From NCBI RefSeq assembly GCF_018141545.1, contig NZ_CP064357.1, positions 434,001 through 498,000 of the forward strand: a stretch of 64,000 bases of DNA. The letters are read 5' to 3'. This document shows, in pieces, positions 54,291 through 62,483 of this stretch. Numbering within the stretch: position 1 is the first letter of the stretch; each line of letters begins with the position of its first letter. The notes beneath the pieces are model-generated. The model worked only from the letters and a program-made list of their open reading frames with translations, did no database searches and was not told the DNA's origin. The DNA is from Miltoncostaea oceani (GTDB lineage: Bacteria; Actinomycetota; Thermoleophilia; Miltoncostaeales; Miltoncostaeaceae). A program made the translations under genes and the position numbers.

Positions 54291-55064
54291 ATGCCTGATC
54301 CTGCTGAAGTGAGTCGAAGCGAGTCCCTCACGGCGGAGGAGTACGGCTCACTCAACCCCGGCTTGGAACTCATCCCGGTGGCGGGCCCGGCCAACGAGGG
54401 CCGCCACATCCACCTGACGGTTGACGAGCACGGCCGTCCGGTGCCCGGCCCTGGTGAGACCGCTCTCGAGCGGTGGGAGGCGCCTGCCAGTCTCCTCGTC
54501 GACTTCGACGACGAATCAGGCAATGGTCAGCTGATCGTCGGGTTCGCAATCGAGACCGCGGTGTGCCGACTGGTGATCACGGACACGAGACTCATCGGGA
54601 CCGTTCATGCAGGATTCACTCCCAAGTGGGGAGTCATCGACGTCACCGGGGACCAGTCCGACGCCCCGGCGGTCCTCGGATTCTCCTGGCCCCTCGATGA
54701 GATCACCAACGTCAACGTCCACTGGGAGAAGAAGGCCTTCCGGGGGCGCAGGATGACCAGGACGCAGATCCAGGCCTCGCGCCCCTATTCCGTGATGTCG
54801 TTCGACGGGTCGGTCCCCACTCGGTGCGACGACGACTGGGTGGCCGACCCGGCGCTGAACGAAGGGGACGGTTACGCATTGCTCGGACGCGCCATCGTGA
54901 CGGCCGCCGCCCGGTTCCGGTTGGATCGAGGGATCGCCGACAACCCTTCGTTCCTCGAAGCCCTCATCGCAGGGGAACGGATGGTCGCCGACACCCTCGA
55001 GTCGGCGCCGATGGAGGAGGGGCGGCTGATCGCCCACATGGGCATCCTGATGCCGGAGCGGTGA
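54291..55064 (+). CDS. Hypothetical protein
   Basis: 257 residues from ATG 54291, chosen for AAGGAG 7 bases upstream; the longer in-frame start has no such signal. The sequence is beta-rich in its middle (LLVDFDD, IVGFAIETAVCRLVITDTRLIGTVH, GFSWPLDEITNVNVHWEKK) and helical at the end (ALLGRAIVTAAARFRLDRG, MVADTLESAPMEEG). No signal peptide or membrane helix. Not recognised; the middle faintly recalls PH-like folds, which is inference. Confidence 0.62.
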   Translation: MPDPAEVSRSESLTAEEYGSLNPGLELIPVAGPANEGRHIHLTVDEHGRPVPGPGETALERWEAPASLLVDFDDESGNGQLIVGFAIETAVCRLVITDTRLIGTVHAGFTPKWGVIDVTGDQSDAPAVLGFSWPLDEITNVNVHWEKKAFRGRRMTRTQIQASRPYSVMSFDGSVPTRCDDDWVADPALNEGDGYALLGRAIVTAAARFRLDRGIADNPSFLEALIAGERMVADTLESAPMEEGRLIAHMGILMPER

Positions 55065-55087
55065 GATTGCCCCCGAGAGCCAGATGA

Positions 55088-55175
55088 GCGGAGGGGGTGG
55101 GATTCGAACCCACGGCCCGGTGTCACCGGGCAACCGCTTAGCAGGCGGCTCCTTTCGGCCTCTCAGGCACCCCTC
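55088..55175 (-). tRNA. tRNA-Ser (GCT)
   Basis: 88 bases on the minus strand including the discriminator G. The 7-bp acceptor GGAGGGG pairs with CCCCTCC. The anticodon loop reads CTGCTAA, anticodon GCT. There is a long variable arm (CCCGGTGACACCGGG), and a TTCGAAT T-loop. A class II serine tRNA for AGC/AGU codons. Confidence 0.97.
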
Positions 55176-55240
55176 CAGGACCTACATACCTCGGCTCATT
55201 GCGACCTCGTGCTGCTTCCTTCCTCGTCCGGCGAATCGAG

Positions 55241-55328
55241 CGGAGGGGGTGGGATTTGAACCCACGGTTGGGGATCACCCAACAACGGTTTTCAAGACCG
55301 CCGCATTAGACCGCTCTGCCACCCCTCC
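55241..55328 (-). tRNA. tRNA-Ser (TGA)
   Basis: 88 bases on the minus strand. Acceptor GGAGGGG/CCCCTCC, anticodon loop CTTGAAA (TGA), long variable arm around TTGGGTGATCCCCAA, T-loop TTCAAAT. A class II serine tRNA, 65 bases from the other one, so both probably come from one transcript. Confidence 0.97.
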
Positions 55329-55358
55329 AGGTGAAAAGGAACCTCATGGAACGAGAAA

Positions 55359-55379
55359 AGGCGCCCATCTCGGGCGCCT
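55359..55379 (-). terminator. Intrinsic terminator of the HD-GYP gene
   Basis: 8-bp stem (AGGCGCCC / GGGCGCCT). Read on the minus strand it is followed by TTTTC, a U-tract, so it ends transcription from the HD-GYP gene. It is the only clear U-tract terminator in the window. Confidence 0.6.
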
Positions 55380-55521
55380 CTCACATCCATCCGTATGCGC
55401 GCTGCGCTTACCGACCGATGGGAGTGCCCCCGGCTGAGGTGTAACTGGATGACGATCGACTGGTCACGGTCTCAAGATACCACGATGTGATGAGGGTGCA
55501 TGGCCGTTCTTTCACTCCAGA

Positions 55522-56970
55522 TCACTGGGTCATCCGCCCATCCACCTCGCCAAGGGAGAGGAAGGCCTCGACGGCATGGGGAGCGAACTGATGGCCGGCT
55601 TCGGCGGCGCAGATGCTCCTCGCCTGCGCCGGCTCGATCTGATGGCGGTAGTGGCGCGGCGTGGTCATCGCGTCGAAGGCGTCGGCGACGCTGATGATCA
55701 GCGCCCCCTCGGGGATCGCGTCCTCTGCCGCGCCGTCGGGATAGCCGTTGCCGTCCCAACGCTCGTGATGAGAGCGGACCCATGACACCTGATCGGGGTC
55801 GAGGATCTCGGAGACGATGCGCGCGCCGAGCTCGGCGTGCTGGGCGATGACCTCGCTCTCGGCGGGGGTCAGGGCCCCCTCCTTGAAGAGGATGGCGTCG
55901 GGGACACCGATCTTCCCCACATCGTGGACGAGTGCCGCCTCACGCAGGCGTTCAATGTCGGAGTCGCTCCAGAGCAGCACCCGGGCGATCTCCCCGGCCA
56001 ACGCGCTCACCCGCTCCGAGTGCCGGTTGGTGTTGGGGTCCTTCAGGTCGATGGCGTGCGCGAGCGCACGCAAGCCGGCATGGCTGTGCGCGATGGGGGT
56101 GAGGCCGCCCGGCGGCCCCGCCTCGACCACCACGATGCCCCCTCCGTTGGAGACCGCCGTCTCGAGGGCCTTCTGCGCCCTCTCGACGATCCCGTCGAAG
56201 CCCTCCTCATCAGCCTCCCATCGGCTCAGCCCGACCGAGAAGACCGCATGGCAACTCATCGCGCGCGCTTCGAGGGAGAGCCGCTCGACCAGAAGCTCGA
56301 TCCGCGCCAGCGGGGCGAGACCCCCGGGCGCATCGAGCACCATCGCCACGCGCGTAGGCGTGATCGCCACCCGGAGCGCGCTCGATCGGTCGGCTTCGCG
56401 CTCGATCGAGCGGCTCAGCTCGTTGACCGCGCTGGTTGTAGACCCCTCTTCGGGGGCGAAGTCGAAGATCGTCAGCCAGGCGTCCCCGGGCTGGCTCCTG
56501 CTCTGAAGGTGCGCGCGGACGGCATCGCCGAGAGGATCGCTGTCAGGGAGGGGTCCGCGCTCGGCCGGCGGTAGTAAGGCGCCGAGGACTGACAGTTCTG
56601 ACCAGGAACGCATGTCCTCTGCATCGATGTCCGCCCCGCGGGCGAAGATCGCTCCCGAAATCTGACCGCCCCGGCGCAGAGGGACGCTGATCATCGCCAC
56701 CTCACCATCTCCGCCCGAGAACTCCACGCCCTCCGCCGAGGGCATCATCTCCGCCATCCTGCCGGTCGCCGGCCAGTCCGGCGCCCCCTCACTTCTTCCG
56801 ACTAGGATCGCCTGATCGCCGCTCGCCTCGAACAGGTACAGCGCGCTACCAGCGGGTGCGAGACTCGTAACCTCCTGGATGATGGCGCGACGAAGGGTCT
56901 CGAGATCGAACTCGCTTGCAGCCCGGGCGATCTCGATGATCGAGGTCTCCGATTCCGCGCTGGCTCTCAT
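55522..56970 (-). CDS. HD-GYP c-di-GMP phosphodiesterase-like protein
   Basis: 482 residues from ATG 56970. A GAF-like N-terminal sensor region (about 10-140) is followed by a region with the shape of a GGDEF domain but no Gly-Gly-Asp-Glu-Phe signature (about 160-285), so it is probably a degenerate regulatory domain. The HD-GYP domain (about 290-480) has HSERVSALAGEI, HDVGKIGVPD (about 348) and HHERWDGNGYPDG (about 407) intact. It should hydrolyse c-di-GMP. Soluble. Divergent from the response regulator with only 26 bases between their starts, so they probably share regulation. Confidence 0.9.
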   Translation of the reverse strand: MRASAESETSIIEIARAASEFDLETLRRAIIQEVTSLAPAGSALYLFEASGDQAILVGRSEGAPDWPATGRMAEMMPSAEGVEFSGGDGEVAMISVPLRRGGQISGAIFARGADIDAEDMRSWSELSVLGALLPPAERGPLPDSDPLGDAVRAHLQSRSQPGDAWLTIFDFAPEEGSTTSAVNELSRSIEREADRSSALRVAITPTRVAMVLDAPGGLAPLARIELLVERLSLEARAMSCHAVFSVGLSRWEADEEGFDGIVERAQKALETAVSNGGGIVVVEAGPPGGLTPIAHSHAGLRALAHAIDLKDPNTNRHSERVSALAGEIARVLLWSDSDIERLREAALVHDVGKIGVPDAILFKEGALTPAESEVIAQHAELGARIVSEILDPDQVSWVRSHHERWDGNGYPDGAAEDAIPEGALIISVADAFDAMTTPRHYRHQIEPAQARSICAAEAGHQFAPHAVEAFLSLGEVDGRMTQ

Positions 56971-56996
56971 GCCCGGACTCCCGCAGACGGGACACT

Positions 56997-57725
56997 GTGA
57001 GCAGCCGGCGACGGGGGCACCTGCTGGTGATCGACGACCGCGCCGAGGCGCGCGAGGCGATCCGCGAGGTCACCCGGAGGGCCGGCTACGAGGTCACAGC
57101 AGTGGCCGACGGACGCGAGGGGCTGCGCCAGCTCTTCCAATCCACCGTCGACCTGGTGCTCCTTGATCTCGTGATGCCCGACATGACGGGCTGGGACCTG
57201 ATCTCGGCGATTCGCGACATCACCGAGGTTCCGATCATCGTCGTCAGTGGACGGGATACCGAGCTGGACCGGGTGCGTGTCCTCAACGCCGGCGCCAACG
57301 ACTTCCTCGCCAAGCCCTTCGGCAATCAGGAGCTGCTCGCACGGATCGCCGCCCGTCTGCGTGATCGCCGGGCTCACGTCGAGCAGCTCGAGCAGGTGTA
57401 TGAGGATCGCTGCATCAGGATTGACTTCTCTCTCCGGGAGGTGCGGGTCCGCGGCAGTGAAGTGCTGCTGACCCGCCTGGAGTTCAAGCTGCTCGTCGCC
57501 TTGGTCCTCAGTAGGAGCCGGACACTCGGCCACGACGACCTTCTGCGAAGCGTCTGGGGGGAGTCGGAGGGATCCTCGACCACCCACGTGAAGACCTACA
57601 TCGGCTACCTGCGTCGCAAGCTGGACGGCGTCGAGCCGGGCCTCGGAACCCGCCTGATCCTTACCGTCAGGGGCTTTGGCTACCGCTTTCAGCCGTGCGC
57701 GTCCGCCGACAGTCCCGCGGACTAA
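56997..57725 (+). CDS. OmpR/PhoB-family response regulator
   Basis: 242 residues from GTG 56997. The receiver domain (about 8-120) has VIDDR, phospho-acceptor Asp57 in LLDLVMPD, VVSGRD and LAKPF. A winged-helix DNA-binding domain (about 140-235) has LTRLEFKLLVALV, THVKTYIGYLRRKL and TVRGFGYRF. It should be phosphorylated by a histidine kinase and bind promoter DNA. The histidine kinase gene is convergent and overlaps its 3' end by 59 bases. Confidence 0.95.
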   Translation: MSSRRRGHLLVIDDRAEAREAIREVTRRAGYEVTAVADGREGLRQLFQSTVDLVLLDLVMPDMTGWDLISAIRDITEVPIIVVSGRDTELDRVRVLNAGANDFLAKPFGNQELLARIAARLRDRRAHVEQLEQVYEDRCIRIDFSLREVRVRGSEVLLTRLEFKLLVALVLSRSRTLGHDDLLRSVWGESEGSSTTHVKTYIGYLRRKLDGVEPGLGTRLILTVRGFGYRFQPCASADSPAD

Positions 57726-58500
57726 GCGGAAGCTCGAACCGCACACGCGCGCCCGGCTCCCCGGGACGGACCACGGACACCGATCCGCCGTGCTCACGCG
57801 CGACGAGCTCCGCAACGGCCAATCCGATCCCGAACTGACCGGAGGGCCCGTGCGCCCTGAAGGGCTCGAACATCTCGTTGGGATCCGCAGGGAATCCCGG
57901 CCCCTCGTCCCGCACCTCGACCCGGGCGTTCCCCTCGTGCCGGCTCACGAGCACCGACACCCTCCCGCCCTTGCCGGAGTGTCGGACCGCGTTCTCGATC
58001 AGGTTCGAGAGAAGCTGTGAGAGTCGGACGACGTTTCCGACCACTTCGATCGCCGTATCCCCATCGACGTCGATCTCGACCCCCTCGCGCGAGGCCAGCA
58101 CCCGGATCTCCTCGACCTGCCGCGCGAGCAGGCGACTCATGCAGACGAACCGGGTCTGGCCCGCAATCGCTGCGGCGCCCCCCGCGTCCCAGGAGCGGCC
58201 GGTGAAGCTCTCGACCACTGAAGCAAGTCGGCGCTGGGCGATGAGCGCCGACTTGATCCAACGCCCCTGCTCCTCGCTCAGTGTCTCGGCCTGCTCGTCC
58301 ATCAGCTCGAGGTAGCTCAGCGTAACGGCACACGGGTTCTTCAACTCATGCAAGAGAACGCGTATCTCGTCGTCGCGTGCACGCCGTTGCCAGAGGAAGC
58401 GGCCGGCGGCGCAAGAGGCCCCCGCCGTTGTCAGCAATAACAGACCGATGAGAGACGAATCTCTCTGGGGGTGTCGGATGAATCCGCGCAGGGGCGACAT
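57667..58500 (-). CDS. Histidine kinase
   Basis: 277 residues from ATG 58500. One or two N-terminal hydrophobic segments (SLIGLLLLTTAGASCAAG), then an H-box with His51 in LLHELKNPCAV, and an ATPase domain with Asn in NLIENAVRHS, DEGPGF, FGIGLAVAELVAREHGG. The sensor part is very short, so signals may come through the membrane segment or a partner. It faces the response regulator gene tail-to-tail with a 59-base overlap instead of the usual shared operon. Confidence 0.92.
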   Translation of the reverse strand: MSPLRGFIRHPQRDSSLIGLLLLTTAGASCAAGRFLWQRRARDDEIRVLLHELKNPCAVTLSYLELMDEQAETLSEEQGRWIKSALIAQRRLASVVESFTGRSWDAGGAAAIAGQTRFVCMSRLLARQVEEIRVLASREGVEIDVDGDTAIEVVGNVVRLSQLLSNLIENAVRHSGKGGRVSVLVSRHEGNARVEVRDEGPGFPADPNEMFEPFRAHGPSGQFGIGLAVAELVAREHGGSVSVVRPGEPGARVRFELPLSPRDCRRTRTAESGSQSP

Positions 58501-58762
58501 ACTGGTGACGTGTCTCCGGTGAGTCCCCGGCCGGCGCGGTTCGGCTGGGGAGGTTGTCAGGTTCAGAGTCCTCGTCGTGCCTGCGTCCGGTGCCCAGGAT
58601 CGCCCGGGCGATGAACGCTCCTTAGAGCAAACTACCTATCGCTCCCGGCTCCAGAAGTGGAAGCAACAGCGGGCGGGAGCGTAGCAGCGTGCCTGGCATT
58701 GTGACGCCCCCGGGGTTCCCGATCACCCGGCGCACAGACATACACAGTAAGGGCGTCCGGAC

Positions 58763-61348
58763 TCACGCCGCCAGGATGGCGGCGGTGAGAGCGAACATCG
58801 ACTCCTGACCCTCCTTCTCCTCGTCGCTGATGGCCTCGGTGAGCCCGGAGATCGCCAGTCCGATCTCCGTCTCCCGCGCGTCGATGCCGCGGTGGACATC
58901 GAGGACGGCGAGCGCGGTCATGGCTCGCGGGATCAGGACCGCAGCGACGCGCTCCTCGATGGTCCCGGCGAGGATCGGGATGATGACCTGGAGGCGGTCG
59001 GCGGACGAACCGAAGCGCGCGGCGCGGCCGATCCGCTGGATCAGCTGACGCGGCACCCACGGCAGGTCGTAGTTGATGACCACCGAGGCGCGCTGGAGGT
59101 TCAGGCCCTCGCGACCGGCCCCGGTCAGGATCAGGCAGTCGAGGTCGCCGCGCATGAAGGCGGCCTTGTCGGCCTCACGCTCACGCTCGGTGTCAGAGCC
59201 GGAGTAGGTGCCGCAGCGCACGCCCGCCTCGCGAAGGCCGGATGCCAGCGAGTCGCAGACACCCGAGAAGTCCGTGAACATGAGGACGGCCTCGCCGTTG
59301 CCGACCTGATCGACGATCAGGTTGATGATCTCGCGGCGCTTGGTACCGCCGGTCTTGACGGCGGGGTCGATCAGGCCGGCGTTGTCGAGCAGCGCCGCCC
59401 CGGCCGAGGATGAGTTCTTGACGGCCTGCGGGTCGCAGCAGGCGGCGCGGGCAAGGGTGACACCGCCGAGGACGGCACCGCGCGCGGCGCGGAGTTCGCT
59501 CTTGGCGATCTCGAAGTCGGGGCTGTCCGGGTCGAGGGAGCCTGCGGCCTCGACGGCGGCGACCAGGCGGTCATACATCGCGCGAAGCTCGTGCCGGGCT
59601 CCCTCAGCGAGCGCCTTCTCGGCGGGCTCGGGGTCCAGCAGAAGCGTCTGCGTGGTGATGGCGGGAAGCTGGTCGGCGATCTCAGAGCGGTCGCGGCGGA
59701 AGATGAACGGCCCGAGGGCGTCCCACATGGAGGCGACCGAGGCGGGCTCGGTTGCCACGAAGCGGCGCGAGAGGCGACGCTCGCCGTGGAACATCTCCTG
59801 CTCGTTGCGCGCCCAGGCACCGATGATCCCGAGGTCGTCCAGGCTCTTGTCGATCGGGGTGCCGGTCATCGCCACGGCCACCGAGGCGTGGTCGCGGATA
59901 CGCCAGAGGGCCTTCGTGCGGCCGCTGCCGACTGAGTTCAGGATCGCTGCCTCATCGCAGCCGAGGTCGTCCCACTGACGCGCGCAGAGGGCGTCGGTGT
60001 TGCGGCGAGCGGCGTCGTAGCTGCAAATCGCGAGCAGCGGCTCGATGCCGGCCTCCTGCTCCGCGCGGGCGAGCGAGACCTCCAGATCGCCGGAGCGCAG
60101 CACCAGGACGCGGGCCTCGGGGAAGAACTTCTCGGCCTCCTGGCCCCACTGGCTGAGGACCGGCTTCGGCACGACGCACAGGCCGCGCCACTGAGGGATC
60201 GCAAGCCCCTTCTCGCGCCAGGCGGCGAGGCTCATGACGGTCTTGCCGGTGCCCGGCGCGCAGCCGTTGACGACGCCGATCGTCGTCGCCAGGTGGCGAC
60301 CGACCATCTCCTGCTGGAAGGGGCGCAGCGCCTCGGGCAGCGTCTCGCAAGCCACCGGAGAGGCGACCTGGACCCGGGTGATGTCGGAGACGCGCGGGTC
60401 GAGGGCGACGAGCGCCGTCTCGTCCTGGCCGAGCGAGGCGAGCGTCTCGACCACGGCACCGGCGCCGACGACGCGGCTGTCGACCAGGGCACCGCTGCTG
60501 TTGTGCTGCGAGCCGAGGACCAGGCGCGCCATGCCCGGGGAGCCCGGGACGGCCATCGCGACGGCCACCCGACGCACGTTGCGCTTGATCGAGGGGAGGA
60601 CCTTCTTCGGGTCGATGATGCGGAGGCCCTCGGCCTCAGCGGCCATGACCTGACGCAGCGCCACGTCGGCGCTCACGAGCATCGGGTCGGAGACCTCGCT
60701 CGGGCGCATCAGGTGCATGTTGGTCAGGCTGACGCCCTCGATCTCATCGAAGGCCCAGGTCCGCTTCTTGCCGGCGGAGTGGGCCGTGCAGATCCGGAAG
60801 AACAGTCGGCCCTTGGTCTCGCTCAGGTAGATCGCGCAGCGACGGAACGCGCCGGTCCCGTGGTTGCGCTGCGCGTTGAAGATGGCCCAGGTGTTGCCCG
60901 TGAAGGCGGCGGCACCGGCCGGGGTCTGCGTGACGATGTAGGAGACCTGGGACCCCATGTTGTGCGCGCGCTCGTCGCCGATCCCGTCGCGCTCGTTGCG
61001 CTCAGCGCGCTCAGCGGGGTAGAGCGTGATCGTCGGGATCGCCTCGATCACGGCCGCGAGCGGCCGGGGGCTGGCCTTCTCGCCGACGTTGACCGAGAAG
61101 CTGCGGCGGCCGACGGGCACGGCACCGACAGTCACCATCACCGCCTCGAACAGCGGGTCGACGACCGGGGTGATCTCGAAGGCCTGCTGGTCGAGGTAGT
61201 GCGCCGGGTTGCGAGCGTCGAAGCGGCCGGTCGGCGTGATCGACAGGGCCAGCGGCTGCAGGTCGCGCATCGCGTCGACGCCCTTGGCCTTGATGGCCTC
61301 GTCGATCAGCGCCCGGTGCGACTTGGTGACCTTCGCGGAACGTGCCAT
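58763..61348 (-). CDS. SNF2-like helicase/ATPase with novel N-terminal region
   Basis: 861 residues from ATG 61348, with GGGGGAGAG upstream. The helicase core (about 350-830): Walker A CAPGTGKTVM (Lys about 369), a DEAA-type Walker B (CDEAAIL, about 464), TGTPIDKS (motif III), and in the second lobe LTGAGREGLNLQ (motif V) and QRIGRAARFG (motif VI, about 774). The first ~345 residues resemble no domain I know and hold basic and beta-rich segments. It probably remodels DNA or protein-DNA complexes. It stands alone; there is no nuclease or methylase next to it, and the 262-base upstream flank at 58501-58762 holds no gene. Confidence 0.85.
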   Translation of the reverse strand: MARSAKVTKSHRALIDEAIKAKGVDAMRDLQPLALSITPTGRFDARNPAHYLDQQAFEITPVVDPLFEAVMVTVGAVPVGRRSFSVNVGEKASPRPLAAVIEAIPTITLYPAERAERNERDGIGDERAHNMGSQVSYIVTQTPAGAAAFTGNTWAIFNAQRNHGTGAFRRCAIYLSETKGRLFFRICTAHSAGKKRTWAFDEIEGVSLTNMHLMRPSEVSDPMLVSADVALRQVMAAEAEGLRIIDPKKVLPSIKRNVRRVAVAMAVPGSPGMARLVLGSQHNSSGALVDSRVVGAGAVVETLASLGQDETALVALDPRVSDITRVQVASPVACETLPEALRPFQQEMVGRHLATTIGVVNGCAPGTGKTVMSLAAWREKGLAIPQWRGLCVVPKPVLSQWGQEAEKFFPEARVLVLRSGDLEVSLARAEQEAGIEPLLAICSYDAARRNTDALCARQWDDLGCDEAAILNSVGSGRTKALWRIRDHASVAVAMTGTPIDKSLDDLGIIGAWARNEQEMFHGERRLSRRFVATEPASVASMWDALGPFIFRRDRSEIADQLPAITTQTLLLDPEPAEKALAEGARHELRAMYDRLVAAVEAAGSLDPDSPDFEIAKSELRAARGAVLGGVTLARAACCDPQAVKNSSSAGAALLDNAGLIDPAVKTGGTKRREIINLIVDQVGNGEAVLMFTDFSGVCDSLASGLREAGVRCGTYSGSDTEREREADKAAFMRGDLDCLILTGAGREGLNLQRASVVINYDLPWVPRQLIQRIGRAARFGSSADRLQVIIPILAGTIEERVAAVLIPRAMTALAVLDVHRGIDARETEIGLAISGLTEAISDEEKEGQESMFALTAAILAA

Positions 61349-61556
61349 CTGTGTCTCTCCCCCGCCTTCGCTGTCGTCTCGAATCTCCGGCCCGACCCGC
61401 GGCCACAGGTTCAATGTCCGACATCGCACGGCGAGTGCATCTCGTATCGCCCGTGAATCTCAGCGCGCCCGTCTCTCGCGCGCGCACGAGGCGGACGCGC
61501 TCACTGGAAGGCGAGAGGCCAGCGGCCGCTGACGGCGGTCCTGGCAGTACTGATGG

Positions 61557-62318
61557 GTGGAGATCCACCTCGAGGAACGAAGGCTGCCTGGCCTCCGGGG
61601 GAACGGGCGGGCGCCCTCTCACACTCGCGATGTGCTCAGCGTTCGACTGGCCGGTGTCAGTGTGCGCTTCCACGACACGGTGCCTGACGCCGTCCTTCTC
61701 GAGGGCTTGGGCGCGCTTCTCCTGGGTCTGCCGGAGGTGCTTCGAGCGGCGCCTCGAAGCCTCAACTTCCTCCGCTGCCCCCATCGCAACCGACCCTCCG
61801 GCGCCCCCGCCGCGCTGGGGGGCTTCCGCTCACAGGCCTGGTACGACTACCGCGGTGGTGCCTGGTTCAAGGTGGGCGCGCGGATGCACCTTGTGGAGCT
61901 CGATGAGAACCAGCTCGAGCACGAACTCGCGCACGCCGCCGGAGGGCACACGGGCGGCCCGCCGGCCGGTCGTCGGGCCGCATGGACCCGCGCCCGCGCG
62001 GACGACGCCAGGATGCCGGGGGCCCCGGTCTGCCCCGGGCGGAGCCCCTACGCGGTGAGCATTCTCCTCACCGGAGGACCGTGGATCACCGACTACGCCG
62101 AGCGCCTCGGAGAGCATGAGGACTGGGCCGATGCCGTGGCGCTGTATCGCTGGGAGCAGCGCCATGCGCGCCCGGTCACCGCGGGTGCCTCGTTCGGTGA
62201 GCTCTGGCCCGCCCGCGCCGCCCTTCTGCGCTCCTGGCTGGGCGCCCCGGCCCTCCCGGCCCGCTTTCCTTCCAACGAGTGCCTCCGGCAGGATTCGAAC
62301 CTGCGACCCACCGCTTAG
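61557..62318 (+). CDS. HExxH zinc peptidase-like protein overlapping a tRNA gene
   Basis: 253 residues from GTG 61557 (a GTG near 61632 is possible). The motif HELAHAAGGH gives His122, Glu123, His126 and a third His at 131, like gluzincin or metzincin-type sites, with FRSQAWYDYRGGAWF before it. No signal peptide is clear. The last ~13 codons run into the antisense strand of tRNA-Arg(TCT) and the stop lies inside it. The C-terminus there (CLRQDSNLRPTA) is simply tRNA sequence read backward. Confidence 0.6.
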   Translation: MEIHLEERRLPGLRGNGRAPSHTRDVLSVRLAGVSVRFHDTVPDAVLLEGLGALLLGLPEVLRAAPRSLNFLRCPHRNRPSGAPAALGGFRSQAWYDYRGGAWFKVGARMHLVELDENQLEHELAHAAGGHTGGPPAGRRAAWTRARADDARMPGAPVCPGRSPYAVSILLTGGPWITDYAERLGEHEDWADAVALYRWEQRHARPVTAGASFGELWPARAALLRSWLGAPALPARFPSNECLRQDSNLRPTA

Positions 62319-62352
62319 AAGGCGGTCGCTCTATCCCCTGAGCTACGGAGGC
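62280..62352 (-). tRNA. tRNA-Arg (TCT)
   Basis: 73 bases on the minus strand including discriminator A. Acceptor GCCTCCG/CGGAGGC, D-loop AGGGGATAG, anticodon loop CTTCTAA (TCT), T-loop TTCGAAT. It reads AGA codons, which are rare in a genome this GC-rich. The 3' half overlaps the end of the HExxH gene on the other strand. Confidence 0.97.
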
Positions 62353-62483
62353 GCGGGGCGCGCCGGCAGATCGCGGCGCCGGGCTGCAGCGCCTCAGCAC
62401 CGTCATACGCTGTCTGTGAGACACCGCGCGTCTCTCGTGCCCAGATCCCAGGAAAGGAGAGGACCCGCGCGCGGACCGCTTCC

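Noticed and set aside
55084-55437. 117-aa plus-strand ORF over the tRNA-Ser genes
   Set aside because: It is just the antisense translation of two tRNA genes.
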